Of a stretch of DNA of 64,000 bases, positions 32,942-41,860 are shown piece after piece (position 1 is the stretch's first letter; every line of letters starts with the position of its first letter). The translations under genes were made by a program, and so were the position numbers. Under the pieces are notes generated by a model. It did not search any database and had not been told where the DNA came from. It saw nothing but the letters and a program-made list of their open reading frames with translations. This stretch comes from Holophagales bacterium (GTDB lineage Bacteria > Acidobacteriota > Thermoanaerobaculia > Multivoradales > Multivoraceae): contig VXVC01000002.1 of the NCBI GenBank assembly GCA_009836625.1, positions 1 through 64,000 of the forward strand. Direction: 5' to 3'.

Positions 32942-35469
32942 TGGAAGTACCCCGGCAGGTGCTGGACCTTGACGCCGCGTCTGCCGCGGGCACGCGGGTC
33001 GTTCAGCTTCACCTCGACCTTGCGGAAGGCGTCGCGTTCGCCTTCCGGCGACTCGAAGACCAGCAGGTACTGCGAGCGGACCTCGGTCTCGATCCGCTCG
33101 TAGACCCGCGGCAGTTCGGACGCTCCGGTGATGAAGAAGCAGCGGCCGCCGGTTTCGTCGCAGAGTTGCTGCAGGCGGCCGCGGAACATGAGTTCGCGCC
33201 GGTCGATGTCGATGCCGATGCTGTAGATCGCCACCTGGGAGCGGCGGGCGAACTCCAGCACGTCGTCGAAGCGGTACTCGCTGCTGGAGTCCCCGCCGTC
33301 GGTGAGCAGGATCAGGGCCCGCTTCCCGCGCAGCCCGCCGAAGTAGTACAGGGAGTAGAGGATGCTGTCGTAGAGGGCGGTCTCACCCTCGGCCACGAGG
33401 TCGGCGAGACCGCCGGCCAGGGCTTCCCTCGATCCGGTGAAGCCGACCGCCAGCTCGGGCCTGTCGTTGAAGGTGATGAGGCAGGCGCGGTCGTGCGGCC
33501 CGAGGACGAGTTCGAAGAAGTGGAGGGCCGCCTCCTCCGCCGCCTCCAGCCGCTGATCCATCGACAGCGAGGTGTCGAACAGGATGCCGGCGTGGATGGG
33601 CTGGTTGGCGGCGCTGTCGAACCGCTGCAGGACCTGGCGCTCCCCGTCTACGAAGACCTCGAAGTCGGACTCGGCCAGCCCCGCGACGGGAATGCCCGAG
33701 CGGTCCGTGACGGAGGTGTAGAGCTCGACCAGGGCGACCTCGACCTCTTCGACCAGGTTGCGCGAGTTGACGAAGACGAGGTCTTCGGCCCAGGCCCCGG
33801 TCTCCAGGAAGGCGACCGCGCGGACGTAGGAGAGCGGTTCGGCCGGGTCGATCCCGATCGGCTGCTCGAACGGCGGCTGGTAGAGAGTGGCGGTGCGGGT
33901 GTCGTTCAGGAAGAACTCGACCCGCTCGAGCCGCTCGTGGCGGGGCGCCTCCACCTCGGCCACCGCGCGCACGCTGCTGGTGTGGGTGGCGCCGCGCTGG
34001 GGCGAGGTGAGGCGGACCGTGAAGCGGTGCGGCCCCGAGTTGATCGTCACCTCGTCCGTCGCCACGAGGCTGCCCTGGCCGTCGTAAGCGTCGACGCGGA
34101 GGGAGTGGGCCCGCGGCGCGGTTCCGACGTCGATTTCGACCTGGTAGGGCGGCCGCCGCTTGCTGATCAGTTCGCGGCCGTCGAGCGAGAAGGCCAGGTG
34201 GTGGATGTCCGGCCCGTCGGCGTCGGCGCCGACGCGGACCCGGCCGGTGATCAGGCGTTCCGGCAGTGCGTGGATCCGGACGGTGTGCTCGTCCGGAGAG
34301 TCGACGAAGCGGGGGCTGACGGAGTTCGCTTCGGCGAGCCAGTCGGGGATTACCGGATCGTCGCCGGCTTCGCCGGCGGCTGCACTTTCGGAGGCCGGCC
34401 GGAAGGCCGGCGCACCGACACCGTCGGCGTCACCTCTGGCTACCAACGGCACCTCGATCTCGGCAACACCCCCGAAGAACCGGTCGGCCTCCAGCTCCCG
34501 CACCTTCACCACCAGCCGGTACGGACCGGGCCGCAGGTAGCGCTGCGTGACGAGCGGGATCGACGCCTCCCCGCCGCCGCCCGCTCGCACCGGCGGCTCG
34601 AAGCGGTAGCGGAAGTTCTCGAACAGCTCGCCCCGGCGCAGCACTTCGCCGTCGAGCACGAAGCGGCGCGCTTCCTCGCCCGGCTCCGGCAGATGGTCCG
34701 GGTCGATCCCGACGATCGCCTGCACCACGGTGCGGTTGCCGCGGCGGCCGGGGTAGCGGAGGGTGATCTCGGCCGGCAGGGCCTCCGCGCCGTCGGGCGT
34801 TTCCGTGCTGCGGTCGAGGAAGGCGAGCGCCCACTCGTCGTTGGCCCGGCCCGGTTCGGGCGCCTTCGCGCCCATGGCCTGCCAGTCGAGCGCCAGGCCG
34901 AACGCGCTGAGCAGGTCGCCTCCGCGCGAGCACCGGCGGTCGATCTCGCGGATCCGGGCGTCGCGGTCCGTCGAAACAGCGGCGAAGGCGAGCAGGGAGG
35001 AGAATCCGTCGGAGGCCCGCCACAGCCGGAAGCCGCCGCCCTGGCGGAGGAAGATGAGGTAGAACTCGCCCCGCACCGCCGGGCTGTGCGGGTAGTGCCA
35101 GACCTCGAGCGTGCGCAGCAGGTCGCAGGTGGTGCGGAAGGTGCGGAGCGGCTCGCCGTGCAGCAGGAGCGACTCGAAGCGGTCGTCCCGCGCGTCGCCG
35201 AAGCGCTCCGCGGCCGTTTCGACGGCCCGGTCGAAGCGCTCGCGGAACTCGTTCTGCGGCGTCTCGGGGTAAGGGTCGCGGACGGCCCAGAAGCGCTGCA
35301 CGAAGGCGTCGCGCTGGTAGGCGTGGCGGAGTTCGCCGAAGACGCGGCGCTCCGTGTCGGAGAGGATCGGGTCGACGGTGGTGAGGAAGTCGGCGTGGCG
35401 GCGGTCGAGGGTGGGGTCCTGGGCGCCGGCGGCGGCTGCGAAGAGGAGGAGGAGCGCCCCCCACCTCAC
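32938..35469 (-). CDS. Secreted GWxTD-domain protein with C-terminal VWA domain (2)
   Basis: 843 residues with a short signal peptide (MRWGALLLLFAAAAGA). The N-terminal 200 residues are of the GWxTD type (ELRHAYQRDAFVQRFWAVRDPYPETPQNEFRERF), two beta modules follow, and the C-terminus is a VWA domain with a MIDAS-type motif (ILFDTSLSMDQR) and LITFNDRP. Two-domain proteins of this kind occur in operons in Acidobacteria; binding partners are unknown. A REP subtype B sequence lies inside it in frame, read as GVGAPAFRPASESAAAGEAGDD; the paralog upstream has no equivalent. It overlaps both operon neighbours by 4 bases. Confidence 0.85.
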   Translation of the reverse strand: MRWGALLLLFAAAAGAQDPTLDRRHADFLTTVDPILSDTERRVFGELRHAYQRDAFVQRFWAVRDPYPETPQNEFRERFDRAVETAAERFGDARDDRFESLLLHGEPLRTFRTTCDLLRTLEVWHYPHSPAVRGEFYLIFLRQGGGFRLWRASDGFSSLLAFAAVSTDRDARIREIDRRCSRGGDLLSAFGLALDWQAMGAKAPEPGRANDEWALAFLDRSTETPDGAEALPAEITLRYPGRRGNRTVVQAIVGIDPDHLPEPGEEARRFVLDGEVLRRGELFENFRYRFEPPVRAGGGGEASIPLVTQRYLRPGPYRLVVKVRELEADRFFGGVAEIEVPLVARGDADGVGAPAFRPASESAAAGEAGDDPVIPDWLAEANSVSPRFVDSPDEHTVRIHALPERLITGRVRVGADADGPDIHHLAFSLDGRELISKRRPPYQVEIDVGTAPRAHSLRVDAYDGQGSLVATDEVTINSGPHRFTVRLTSPQRGATHTSSVRAVAEVEAPRHERLERVEFFLNDTRTATLYQPPFEQPIGIDPAEPLSYVRAVAFLETGAWAEDLVFVNSRNLVEEVEVALVELYTSVTDRSGIPVAGLAESDFEVFVDGERQVLQRFDSAANQPIHAGILFDTSLSMDQRLEAAEEAALHFFELVLGPHDRACLITFNDRPELAVGFTGSREALAGGLADLVAEGETALYDSILYSLYYFGGLRGKRALILLTDGGDSSSEYRFDDVLEFARRSQVAIYSIGIDIDRRELMFRGRLQQLCDETGGRCFFITGASELPRVYERIETEVRSQYLLVFESPEGERDAFRKVEVKLNDPRARGRRGVKVQHLPGYFQ
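34361..34422 (-). repeat. REP subtype B inside the GWxTD-VWA gene
   Basis: On the minus strand, GGTGTCGGTGCG plus the hairpin GCCGGCC-TTCC-GGCCGGC (34394-34411), then GCCGGC-GAA-GCCGGC. The first part matches the subtype B copy at 9274 in the S9 gene and the second hairpin matches the intergenic REPIN-like copies. It is read in frame with no stop. Confidence 0.65.
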
Positions 35470-38045
35470 GGGTAGTACCCCTTCAACGTCCGAATCGACA
35501 CGCCGGGCGCCGTCGCGTCGGCTTCGATCTCGCGGAAGCGCCGGTTGCCGCTGGTGTTCGTCGACTGGTAGGTGATCAGGTAGCGGGAACGCAGCTCGCC
35601 GAGGATCCGGTCGTAGACGCCGGCGAGTTCGGCGATCTCGGCGATGAAGAAGGCGCGGCCGCCGGTCTGGTTGGCGAGCCGGGACAAGGCGCGCCTGGCC
35701 GGCCCGGGCTGTTTGCCGAGGCCGATCGCGTAGACGGCGACGCCGGAGCGCTGCGCGTACTCGAGCGCCTGGTCGAAGCTGAAACGGCTGCTCTCGTCCT
35801 TGCCGTCGGAGAGCAGCAGCAGGGCGCGCTGGCCCTTGATGCCGTTCAGGTAGTAGAGGCCGAAGACGATGGCGTCGTAGAGCGCGGTGCCGCGTTCGGC
35901 CTTGAGTCCGGCCAGCGAGCCGGCGAGCGAGCCTGTGTCGTTCGTGAAGTCCGAGGCCAGGTAGGGGTGGTCGTTGAAGGTGACGAGCGCCGCCCGGTCG
36001 CGGGGCGTGATCTCGGTCTGGAACAGGTCCAGCGCGGCCTCGCGGGCGACGCCGAGGCGCTTGACCATCGAGGCGGAGACGTCGAGCATGACCTGGAGGT
36101 GAACGGGCAGGTCGGTCACCCGCTGGAAGCGGAGGATCTCCTGCGGCGCGCCGTCCTCGAGGATTCGCACCTGGTCGGCGCGCAGCTCCTCGTACGGCCG
36201 CCCCGAGCGGTGGAGCGCGGTGGCGTAGAGCTCGACGTACTGGATGTCGACGATCTCCAGGTAGTCGGGCGCGTTGACGTAGACGACGGCGTCGGTCGTG
36301 TTGCCGTCGACGAGGTAGGCGGCGGCCCGCAGGTAGGTGATCGCGTCGCCGGCCGGCAGTTCGACGAGTTGGCTCCAGGGCTCCTGGTACAGGGTGGCGA
36401 CCGGCTCGTCGTTCAGGTGAAGCTCAAGACGTTCCACGAGGCTGCCGTCCGGCACCTGGAGGTCGACCTCGACGTGGACCTCGCCGTCGTAGCGGACGCC
36501 TTCGCGGGGTTCGGCGAAGCGCACGGCGAAGCGGTTGCGGCCGGCGTTGAGCGAGATCTCGTCGGAGGCGATCTCTGCGCCCTCGGCGTCGTGCGCGGTG
36601 GCGCGCAGCACGTGGACGCGGGGCGTCGAGCCGAGATCGAGCTCCACGGAGAAGGGCGGCCGGCGCTTGCGGGCGACTTCGCCGCCGTCCAGCCAGAAGC
36701 GCATCTCCGCGATGTCGCCGGTGGCCAGGGTGTCGAAGCGAACGAAGCCGGTCTGGAGTTCCCCCGGGGGCTCGAGGAGCTGCACCGTCGGCACGTCGCT
36801 GGTGAGCACCGCTTCCGCCTGGTCGATGATCTTCTGAACCGCCGGGTCGAGCTGGCGCGCGGCGGGCGCTTCGAGGGCCGGCACCCCGAGCGGCTGCTCC
36901 ATGCGGGCGAAGCGGCCGCCGTTCAGGTCCTCGATCTTCAGCACGAGGTGGTAGTCCCCAGGTCGGAGCCGGCGCTCGAAGGAGAGCAGGATGGGCGGTT
37001 TGCCGTCGCCGCCGGCCTGCGCGGCGTCGGCGCCGGCGCCCAGGGGCAGGTCGAACTTGTACCGGAAGTTCTCGAACAGGTCCTCGCCGCGCAGCACTTC
37101 GCCGGTCAGGAAGAAGTTGTAGCTCGACTGGCCGCCGATCACGTCGCGCCGGGCCGAGGCCGGGTCGACCTCGACCAGCGCCTCGACCACCGTTCGCGCC
37201 TGGTAGCGCGCCGGAAACCGAACATCGAGCGTCGCCTCGAGCGGCTCGGCGTCCTCCGGAACGTCGGTGGTGTAGGCCTCGAAGGTCAGCGTCCATTCCG
37301 CCGACGGCGCCTCCGGCCGCTCGTCGAGGCGCGCCATCAGGGTGGCGAACTCGAGCCCGTTGCTGCGCAGGAGCCAGTTGATCGCGGCCGCGGCGACGTC
37401 GCCGCTCGCGCAACTCTGGATCTCGGCGGCCACATCCTGCCGGCCGACGCCGAAGTCGAGTAACCGATCGATGCCGTCGGAGGGGTGCCAGAGTTCGTAG
37501 TGCTGCTGGTTGCCGCGCCGGTAGAAGAGCAGGAAGAACTCGTGACCCACCCGGTCGCTGTGGCTGTAGAACCAGATCTCGATGGGCCAGGTGACCATCG
37601 TGCACTGGAACTGGATGCGCCCGGACGGCTCGCCGTTGAACAGGAACATCCGCGCCCGGTCGGAACGCGGCCCCTCGAACTCCCGGTCGACGTAGAGCAG
37701 CCGTTCCTCCCAGCGAATCCGGAACTCGTTGCGCGGACTGTCGGGGTACGGGTCGCGCACCCGCCAGAAGCGCTCGATCCAGGCCCGCCGCTGGTAGTCC
37801 TGGGTGACTTCGAGGAACGCCTCGCGCTCGGGCTCGGAGATCAGGAAGTGGACGTTGGAGAGGAACTCCTTGAACTCGAGCGGCAGGGCCTCCTCGGCCG
37901 CGGCGAGGGCGGCGCGGCGCTCGCGGCGTTCCTTGCGGGTTTCGTTGCGTTGTTCCTGGGCGGCCGCGAGCGTGGGCTCGACGACGAGGAGGAGGCCCGC
38001 GGCGAGGGCAAGAACCGAAGCTCTGCGTGCGGCTGTGTTGGGCAA
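35466..38045 (-). CDS. Secreted GWxTD-domain protein with C-terminal VWA domain (1)
   Basis: About 859 residues from the TTG at 38045, chosen because GAGGAA lies eight bases upstream and it leads straight into a signal peptide (RRASVLALAAGLLLVVEPTLAAA). A start at 38126 would overlap the divergent cysteine desulfurase gene. The layout is the same as the downstream gene: a basic coiled stretch (RNETRKERRERRAALAAAEEA), a GWxTD-type region (QDYQRRAWIERFWRVRDPYPDSPRNEF), beta modules, and a VWA domain with DVSASMVKR and VTFNDHP. It overlaps the next gene by ATGA. First gene of the operon with the second GWxTD-VWA gene and maf. Confidence 0.85.
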   Translation of the reverse strand: MPNTAARRASVLALAAGLLLVVEPTLAAAQEQRNETRKERRERRAALAAAEEALPLEFKEFLSNVHFLISEPEREAFLEVTQDYQRRAWIERFWRVRDPYPDSPRNEFRIRWEERLLYVDREFEGPRSDRARMFLFNGEPSGRIQFQCTMVTWPIEIWFYSHSDRVGHEFFLLFYRRGNQQHYELWHPSDGIDRLLDFGVGRQDVAAEIQSCASGDVAAAAINWLLRSNGLEFATLMARLDERPEAPSAEWTLTFEAYTTDVPEDAEPLEATLDVRFPARYQARTVVEALVEVDPASARRDVIGGQSSYNFFLTGEVLRGEDLFENFRYKFDLPLGAGADAAQAGGDGKPPILLSFERRLRPGDYHLVLKIEDLNGGRFARMEQPLGVPALEAPAARQLDPAVQKIIDQAEAVLTSDVPTVQLLEPPGELQTGFVRFDTLATGDIAEMRFWLDGGEVARKRRPPFSVELDLGSTPRVHVLRATAHDAEGAEIASDEISLNAGRNRFAVRFAEPREGVRYDGEVHVEVDLQVPDGSLVERLELHLNDEPVATLYQEPWSQLVELPAGDAITYLRAAAYLVDGNTTDAVVYVNAPDYLEIVDIQYVELYATALHRSGRPYEELRADQVRILEDGAPQEILRFQRVTDLPVHLQVMLDVSASMVKRLGVAREAALDLFQTEITPRDRAALVTFNDHPYLASDFTNDTGSLAGSLAGLKAERGTALYDAIVFGLYYLNGIKGQRALLLLSDGKDESSRFSFDQALEYAQRSGVAVYAIGLGKQPGPARRALSRLANQTGGRAFFIAEIAELAGVYDRILGELRSRYLITYQSTNTSGNRRFREIEADATAPGVSIRTLKGYYP

Positions 38046-38124
38046 CGACGGTTCCTCAATTGCGGACGGCGTAACGTGAGTGTCTAGCGTATCTCCGGGT
38101 GCCCGGCCGTAGAATCGGGCCGCC

Positions 38125-39288
38125 ATGCGCGACGCGCCCGTCTACCTCGACCACAACGCGACGACCCCGCTCGATCCGCGGGTCGCTGAGGCGATGGTGC
38201 CCTGGCTGGGCGGCCGGCACGGCAACCCGTCCTCGGTCCATTCCTTCGGGCGGGCGGCGCGGGCGGCGGTGGAACTGGCGCGGGAGCAGGTCGCCGAGCT
38301 GATCGGGGCGACGGCGCCCGAGGTCGCGTTCATGGCCTCGGGGACGGAGGCCAACAACGCGGTGCTCATGTCCGTCTTCGACGGCGGTGTCGGCGGGCAC
38401 CTGGTCATCTCGGAGCTGGAGCACCCGTCGATCCAGCGCGCGGCGGACCGGCTCGAGAAATCGGGCGTCGAGGTGACCCGGCTCCGGCCGGGGGCGGACG
38501 GTGTGGTCGAGGCCGCCGCCGTGACGGAGGCCCTGCGTCCGGAGACGCGCCTCGCCTGCCTGATGCTGGCGAACAACGAACTGGGCACGCTGCAGCCGAT
38601 GGCCGAGGCGGCGGACGCCTGCCGGGAGCGCGGCGTTCCGCTGCTCTGCGACGCGGTGCAGGCGGCGGGCAAGCACCCGGTCGACGTGACCTCGCTCGGC
38701 GCCGACTACCTGGTCGTGGCGGCCCACAAGTTCAACGGCCCGGTCGGGGCCGCGGCGCTATGGGTCCGCGAGGGCGCCGGATTCGAACCGCTGATCCTCG
38801 GCGGCGGCCAGGAGCGGCAGCGGCGCGCCGGCACGGAGAATGTGGCGGCCCTGGCCGGCTTCGGTGCCTGTGCCGCCCTGGCGTCAAGCGAACTTGACCG
38901 CCGGATCGAGCGCATGGGCCGCCTGCGCGACGGTCTGGAGGCCGGCCTGGCCCGGATCCCGGACACCCGTCTTCACTGTGCCTCGTCGCCGCGGCTGCCG
39001 CATACGATCCACGTCGCGTTTCCGGGGCTGATCGGCGAGGACCTCGTGGTCCGCCTCGATCTGGCGGGCTTCGCGGTCTCGACCGGGGCCGCGTGCGCCT
39101 CCGGCGTGGTCGAACCGAGCCGGACCCTGCTGGCGATGGGAGTGTCGCCGGAGGAGGCGATCGCGTCCATCCGCATCAGCCTCGGCACGTCGAACGACGA
39201 AACCGAGATCGACCGCTTCCTGCCGGTGCTGGCGCGCGAGGTCGAGGCGCTGCGGGCGCTCTCGGCCGAACCGGTGGCGGCACGATGA
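38125..39288 (+). CDS. Cysteine desulfurase (NifS/IscS family)
   Basis: 387 residues. PLP enzyme that takes sulfur from cysteine as an enzyme persulfide. Motifs are YLDHNATTPLDPRV at the N-terminus, NNELGT, LCDAVQAAGK, the PLP lysine Lys202 in AAHKFNGPVG, and the active-site loop TGAACASG with Cys324. RRAGTENVAALAGFG is also typical. It is followed by mnmA with an ATGA overlap, so its likely main role is to supply sulfur for tRNA 2-thiolation; a second use in Fe-S assembly is possible. No isc or suf scaffold gene is adjacent. Confidence 0.92.
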   Translation: MRDAPVYLDHNATTPLDPRVAEAMVPWLGGRHGNPSSVHSFGRAARAAVELAREQVAELIGATAPEVAFMASGTEANNAVLMSVFDGGVGGHLVISELEHPSIQRAADRLEKSGVEVTRLRPGADGVVEAAAVTEALRPETRLACLMLANNELGTLQPMAEAADACRERGVPLLCDAVQAAGKHPVDVTSLGADYLVVAAHKFNGPVGAAALWVREGAGFEPLILGGGQERQRRAGTENVAALAGFGACAALASSELDRRIERMGRLRDGLEAGLARIPDTRLHCASSPRLPHTIHVAFPGLIGEDLVVRLDLAGFAVSTGAACASGVVEPSRTLLAMGVSPEEAIASIRISLGTSNDETEIDRFLPVLAREVEALRALSAEPVAAR

Positions 39289-40391
39289 CTCTCACCGCCG
39301 TCGCGATGAGCGGCGGCCTCGACTCGTCCGTGGCGGCGCTCCTCCTCGAGCGGGAGGGCGCTCCGGTCGTCGGACTGTCCATGCTGCTCTGGGACCGCTC
39401 GCAGCAGGTCCGCCACGGTCGCTGCTGCGGCTCGCTCGACCTGGGCGACGCGCGGCGCGTCGCCGAGGAGATCGGCCTGCCGCACTACACCCTGCGCATG
39501 GACGGCGAGTTCCGCCGGCACGTGGTCGAGCCGTTCGTGGACAGCTACGTCGGCGGCCGCACTCCCAGCCCCTGCATCTCCTGCAACACGGAGATCAAGT
39601 TCGAAGCGTTCTGGGAGCGGGCGCGCCGCCTGGGCGCCGGGCGCATCGCCACCGGTCACTATGCGCGCATCCGACGCGGCGACGACGGGCTGTACGAACT
39701 GCATACGGCGGTCGACACGTCAAAGGACCAGAGCTACTTCCTGTTCGAGCTGACCCAGGAGCAGCTCGCCCGCGCCGTGTTCCCGTTGGGCGAACTGACG
39801 AAGACCGAAGTCCGCGAGCTGGCCCGCGAGGCCGGTCTGGCCGTCGCCGGGAAGGGCGAGAGCATGGAGATCTGCTTCGTCGACCGGGGCGTGCAGGAGT
39901 TCATCGAGGACGAGCGGCCGGAGCTGCCGCGGGTGCCCGCCCGGGTGACGACGACCGGCGGCGAGGAGCTGGGCGAAGGGGCGCCCACCTACCGCTACAC
40001 GGTCGGGCAGCGCCGTGGTCTCGGCGTCGCTGCCGGTCGGCGACTCTACGTGCTCGATGTACAGCCGGAAGCGAACCGGGTCGTCGTCGGCGACCGCGAC
40101 GAGTTGCTGGCGCCGGGACTGGTCGGGCGTGGCTTGCACTGGATCGCGGGCGAGCCGCCGCGACCGACGGCCGGGGGCGCGGACGTGCGGGTCCGCATCC
40201 GGTCGCGCCATCCCGGCGTCGAAGCGGTGGTCGAGAGCAACGGGAGCGCCGGCGGCGTGGACGGCCACTGCCGCGTGCGCTTCCGCACGCCGCAGGCCGG
40301 CGTCGCGCCCGGTCAGGCGGCGGTGTTCTACCGGGGCACGCGGGTGCTCGGCGGTTGCTGGATCGAGAGGCCTCTCGGCGCGCATCGCTGA
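39285..40391 (+). CDS. mnmA: tRNA-specific 2-thiouridylase MnmA
   Basis: 368 residues from the ATG at 39285, overlapping the desulfurase stop. It puts sulfur at C2 of the wobble uridine in tRNA Glu, Gln and Lys. The ATP pyrophosphatase loop SGGLDSS is at residues 10-16. The catalytic cysteines are in SPCISCN (Cys97 or Cys100) and EICFV (Cys197). DQSYFLF and YTVGQRRGLGV are family blocks. The N-terminus begins directly at the ATP loop. Paired with the cysteine desulfurase, it forms a compact two-gene s2U module. Confidence 0.95.
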   Translation: MTLTAVAMSGGLDSSVAALLLEREGAPVVGLSMLLWDRSQQVRHGRCCGSLDLGDARRVAEEIGLPHYTLRMDGEFRRHVVEPFVDSYVGGRTPSPCISCNTEIKFEAFWERARRLGAGRIATGHYARIRRGDDGLYELHTAVDTSKDQSYFLFELTQEQLARAVFPLGELTKTEVRELAREAGLAVAGKGESMEICFVDRGVQEFIEDERPELPRVPARVTTTGGEELGEGAPTYRYTVGQRRGLGVAAGRRLYVLDVQPEANRVVVGDRDELLAPGLVGRGLHWIAGEPPRPTAGGADVRVRIRSRHPGVEAVVESNGSAGGVDGHCRVRFRTPQAGVAPGQAAVFYRGTRVLGGCWIERPLGAHR

Positions 40392-40471
40392 AAACGGGGT
40401 CTTGCACTACACTCCCGCCGCCAAGCGCTCAACCTCGGCGGTACTCGATAGCACCTGAAAGGAAGGTTCTC

Positions 40472-41119
40472 ATGAAGCGACTCCCCCTGGTCGTCCCGTT
40501 CGCGCTCGCACTGACATTCGTCGCGCCCGCTCTCTTTGCCCTGGAGTACTTGCAGAACGCGCAGTTCCGGCTCGCGTGGAAGGACGAGTCGCTGGATCGG
40601 GGCGCCACGCCGGCGGCCTGGTCGTCGGACAAGGGAGTCCTGTACTTCGTTGAAGACCCTGAGGAGGCCGATGTCCTGGTCAAGGTCCGCGAGGAGGACG
40701 GCTTCTGGAGGCTGGAGCTGGGGGTGACGACGGACCGCCAGGGGATCCTGTTCATCGTGCACAACGAGACGGAGGCGCTGTGGGCCGTCCGAACGGGTCT
40801 GGCCAAGGACGTCGTTCCCCGCTACGACGGGGACTATCCCGACCACACGGTGACCTGCATGATCCCGCGCGGAGCGCGCCGCAGCGCCTGGCGCTGCTAC
40901 TGGGGGACGGCGCTGCTGCTCAAGGACGCGTGGGATCTGGAGGGGAACATCCCGGCGAAGTACTTCGAGCCGTATCGCAAGTGCCAGGGACTGTTCGAGA
41001 GCCTGGTCACCCTGGGGCAACCGCAAGTTCCGACCTTTGGAGGGCGGCCCGAGTCCCAGTGTCCGTCCGCCAGCTCCGATCTGGCCGACCCGGAGGTCTG
41101 GATCGACTTCGAGCAGTAG
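40472..41119 (+). CDS. Exported protein of unknown function
   Basis: 215 residues from the ATG at 40472 with AAAGGAAGG upstream; signal peptide MKRLPLVVPFALALTFVAPALFA. The mature part begins LEYLQNAQFRLAWKDESLDRG and continues GVLYFVEDPEEADVLVKVREEDGFWRLELG. This resembles the LLYFF..NAEVLVKVLDG segment of the VLDGC domains elsewhere in the window, but the DGC and VNG residues are absent. The rest has four cysteines and no recognised motif. It may be a divergent single-domain relative, which is weakly supported. It is convergent with rsmI, 12 bases apart. Confidence 0.65.
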   Translation: MKRLPLVVPFALALTFVAPALFALEYLQNAQFRLAWKDESLDRGATPAAWSSDKGVLYFVEDPEEADVLVKVREEDGFWRLELGVTTDRQGILFIVHNETEALWAVRTGLAKDVVPRYDGDYPDHTVTCMIPRGARRSAWRCYWGTALLLKDAWDLEGNIPAKYFEPYRKCQGLFESLVTLGQPQVPTFGGRPESQCPSASSDLADPEVWIDFEQ

Positions 41120-41131
41120 GGCGACTCGCCG

Positions 41132-41860
41132 TCAAGGGCGTCGGCCGTAACCGCCGACCACGACGGTCACCTCGCCGCGCAGCTTGCCGCGCTCCACGAT
41201 CTGGGCGGCGATCTCGGCCAGCGAGCCGCGCAGGACTTCCTCGTGCAACTTCGTCAGTTCGCGAGCCAGGGCGGCGTCGCGATCGGGACCGAAGGCGTCC
41301 GCCGCGTCCGCGAGGGTGGCGGCGGCGCGCTGCGGCGACTCGAAGAAGACGACGGTGTGCGCGACCTCGGCGTGCGCCTCGAAGAAACGCCGGCGCTTTC
41401 CCTGCTTGGGCGGCGGGAAGCCGAGGAAGGTGAACGGATAGGGCGGCAACCCGGAGACGACGAGTGCGGCCAGGATCGCCGACGGTCCGGGCAGCGCCTC
41501 GACCGGGATGTTCTTCGCCACGGCGGCGCGGGCAAGCCGGTACCCTGGATCGGAGACGAGAGGCGTGCCGGCGTCGGAGACCAGGGCCACGGCGTCCCCC
41601 TGCTCGAGCCGCTCGAGCACGCGGCCGATCTGCCGGTCCTCGTTGTGATCGTGGAGCGGCAGCAGCGGCGGCCGCCGGTCCCTGCCCCCCGTTCCGAGGC
41701 TCTGGAACAGCCGGCCGGTGCGGCGGGTGTCCTCGCAGGCGATCAGGTCGGCGGAGAGCAGCGCCTCGCGGGCGCGCGGCGAGAGATCGGCCAGGTTGCC
41801 GATCGGGGTGGCGACGATGCGCAGCCGGCCGGCGGTCGTCGCCGGCTCGTCCTCGCTCAC
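41132..41860 (-). CDS. rsmI: 16S rRNA (cytidine-2'-O)-methyltransferase RsmI
   Basis: 242 residues from the GTG at 41860, which overlaps the stop of the transglycosylase gene (GTGA). A much longer reading upstream is a shadow of that gene. It has the tetrapyrrole-methylase fold with RLRIVATPIGNLADLSPRAREALLSADLIACEDTR, VALVSDAGTPLVSDPGYRL, PVEALPGPSAILAALVVSGLP and ELTKLHEEVLRG. It methylates the 2'-hydroxyl of C1402 in 16S rRNA with SAM. Length is a little shorter than the E. coli protein, lacking the C-terminal extension. Confidence 0.95.
   Translation of the reverse strand: MSEDEPATTAGRLRIVATPIGNLADLSPRAREALLSADLIACEDTRRTGRLFQSLGTGGRDRRPPLLPLHDHNEDRQIGRVLERLEQGDAVALVSDAGTPLVSDPGYRLARAAVAKNIPVEALPGPSAILAALVVSGLPPYPFTFLGFPPPKQGKRRRFFEAHAEVAHTVVFFESPQRAAATLADAADAFGPDRDAALARELTKLHEEVLRGSLAEIAAQIVERGKLRGEVTVVVGGYGRRP

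Noticed and set aside
32959..37463. Long plus-strand open frames opposite the two GWxTD-VWA genes
   Set aside because: Antisense shadows; the minus-strand genes have signal peptides, overlaps and recognised domains.
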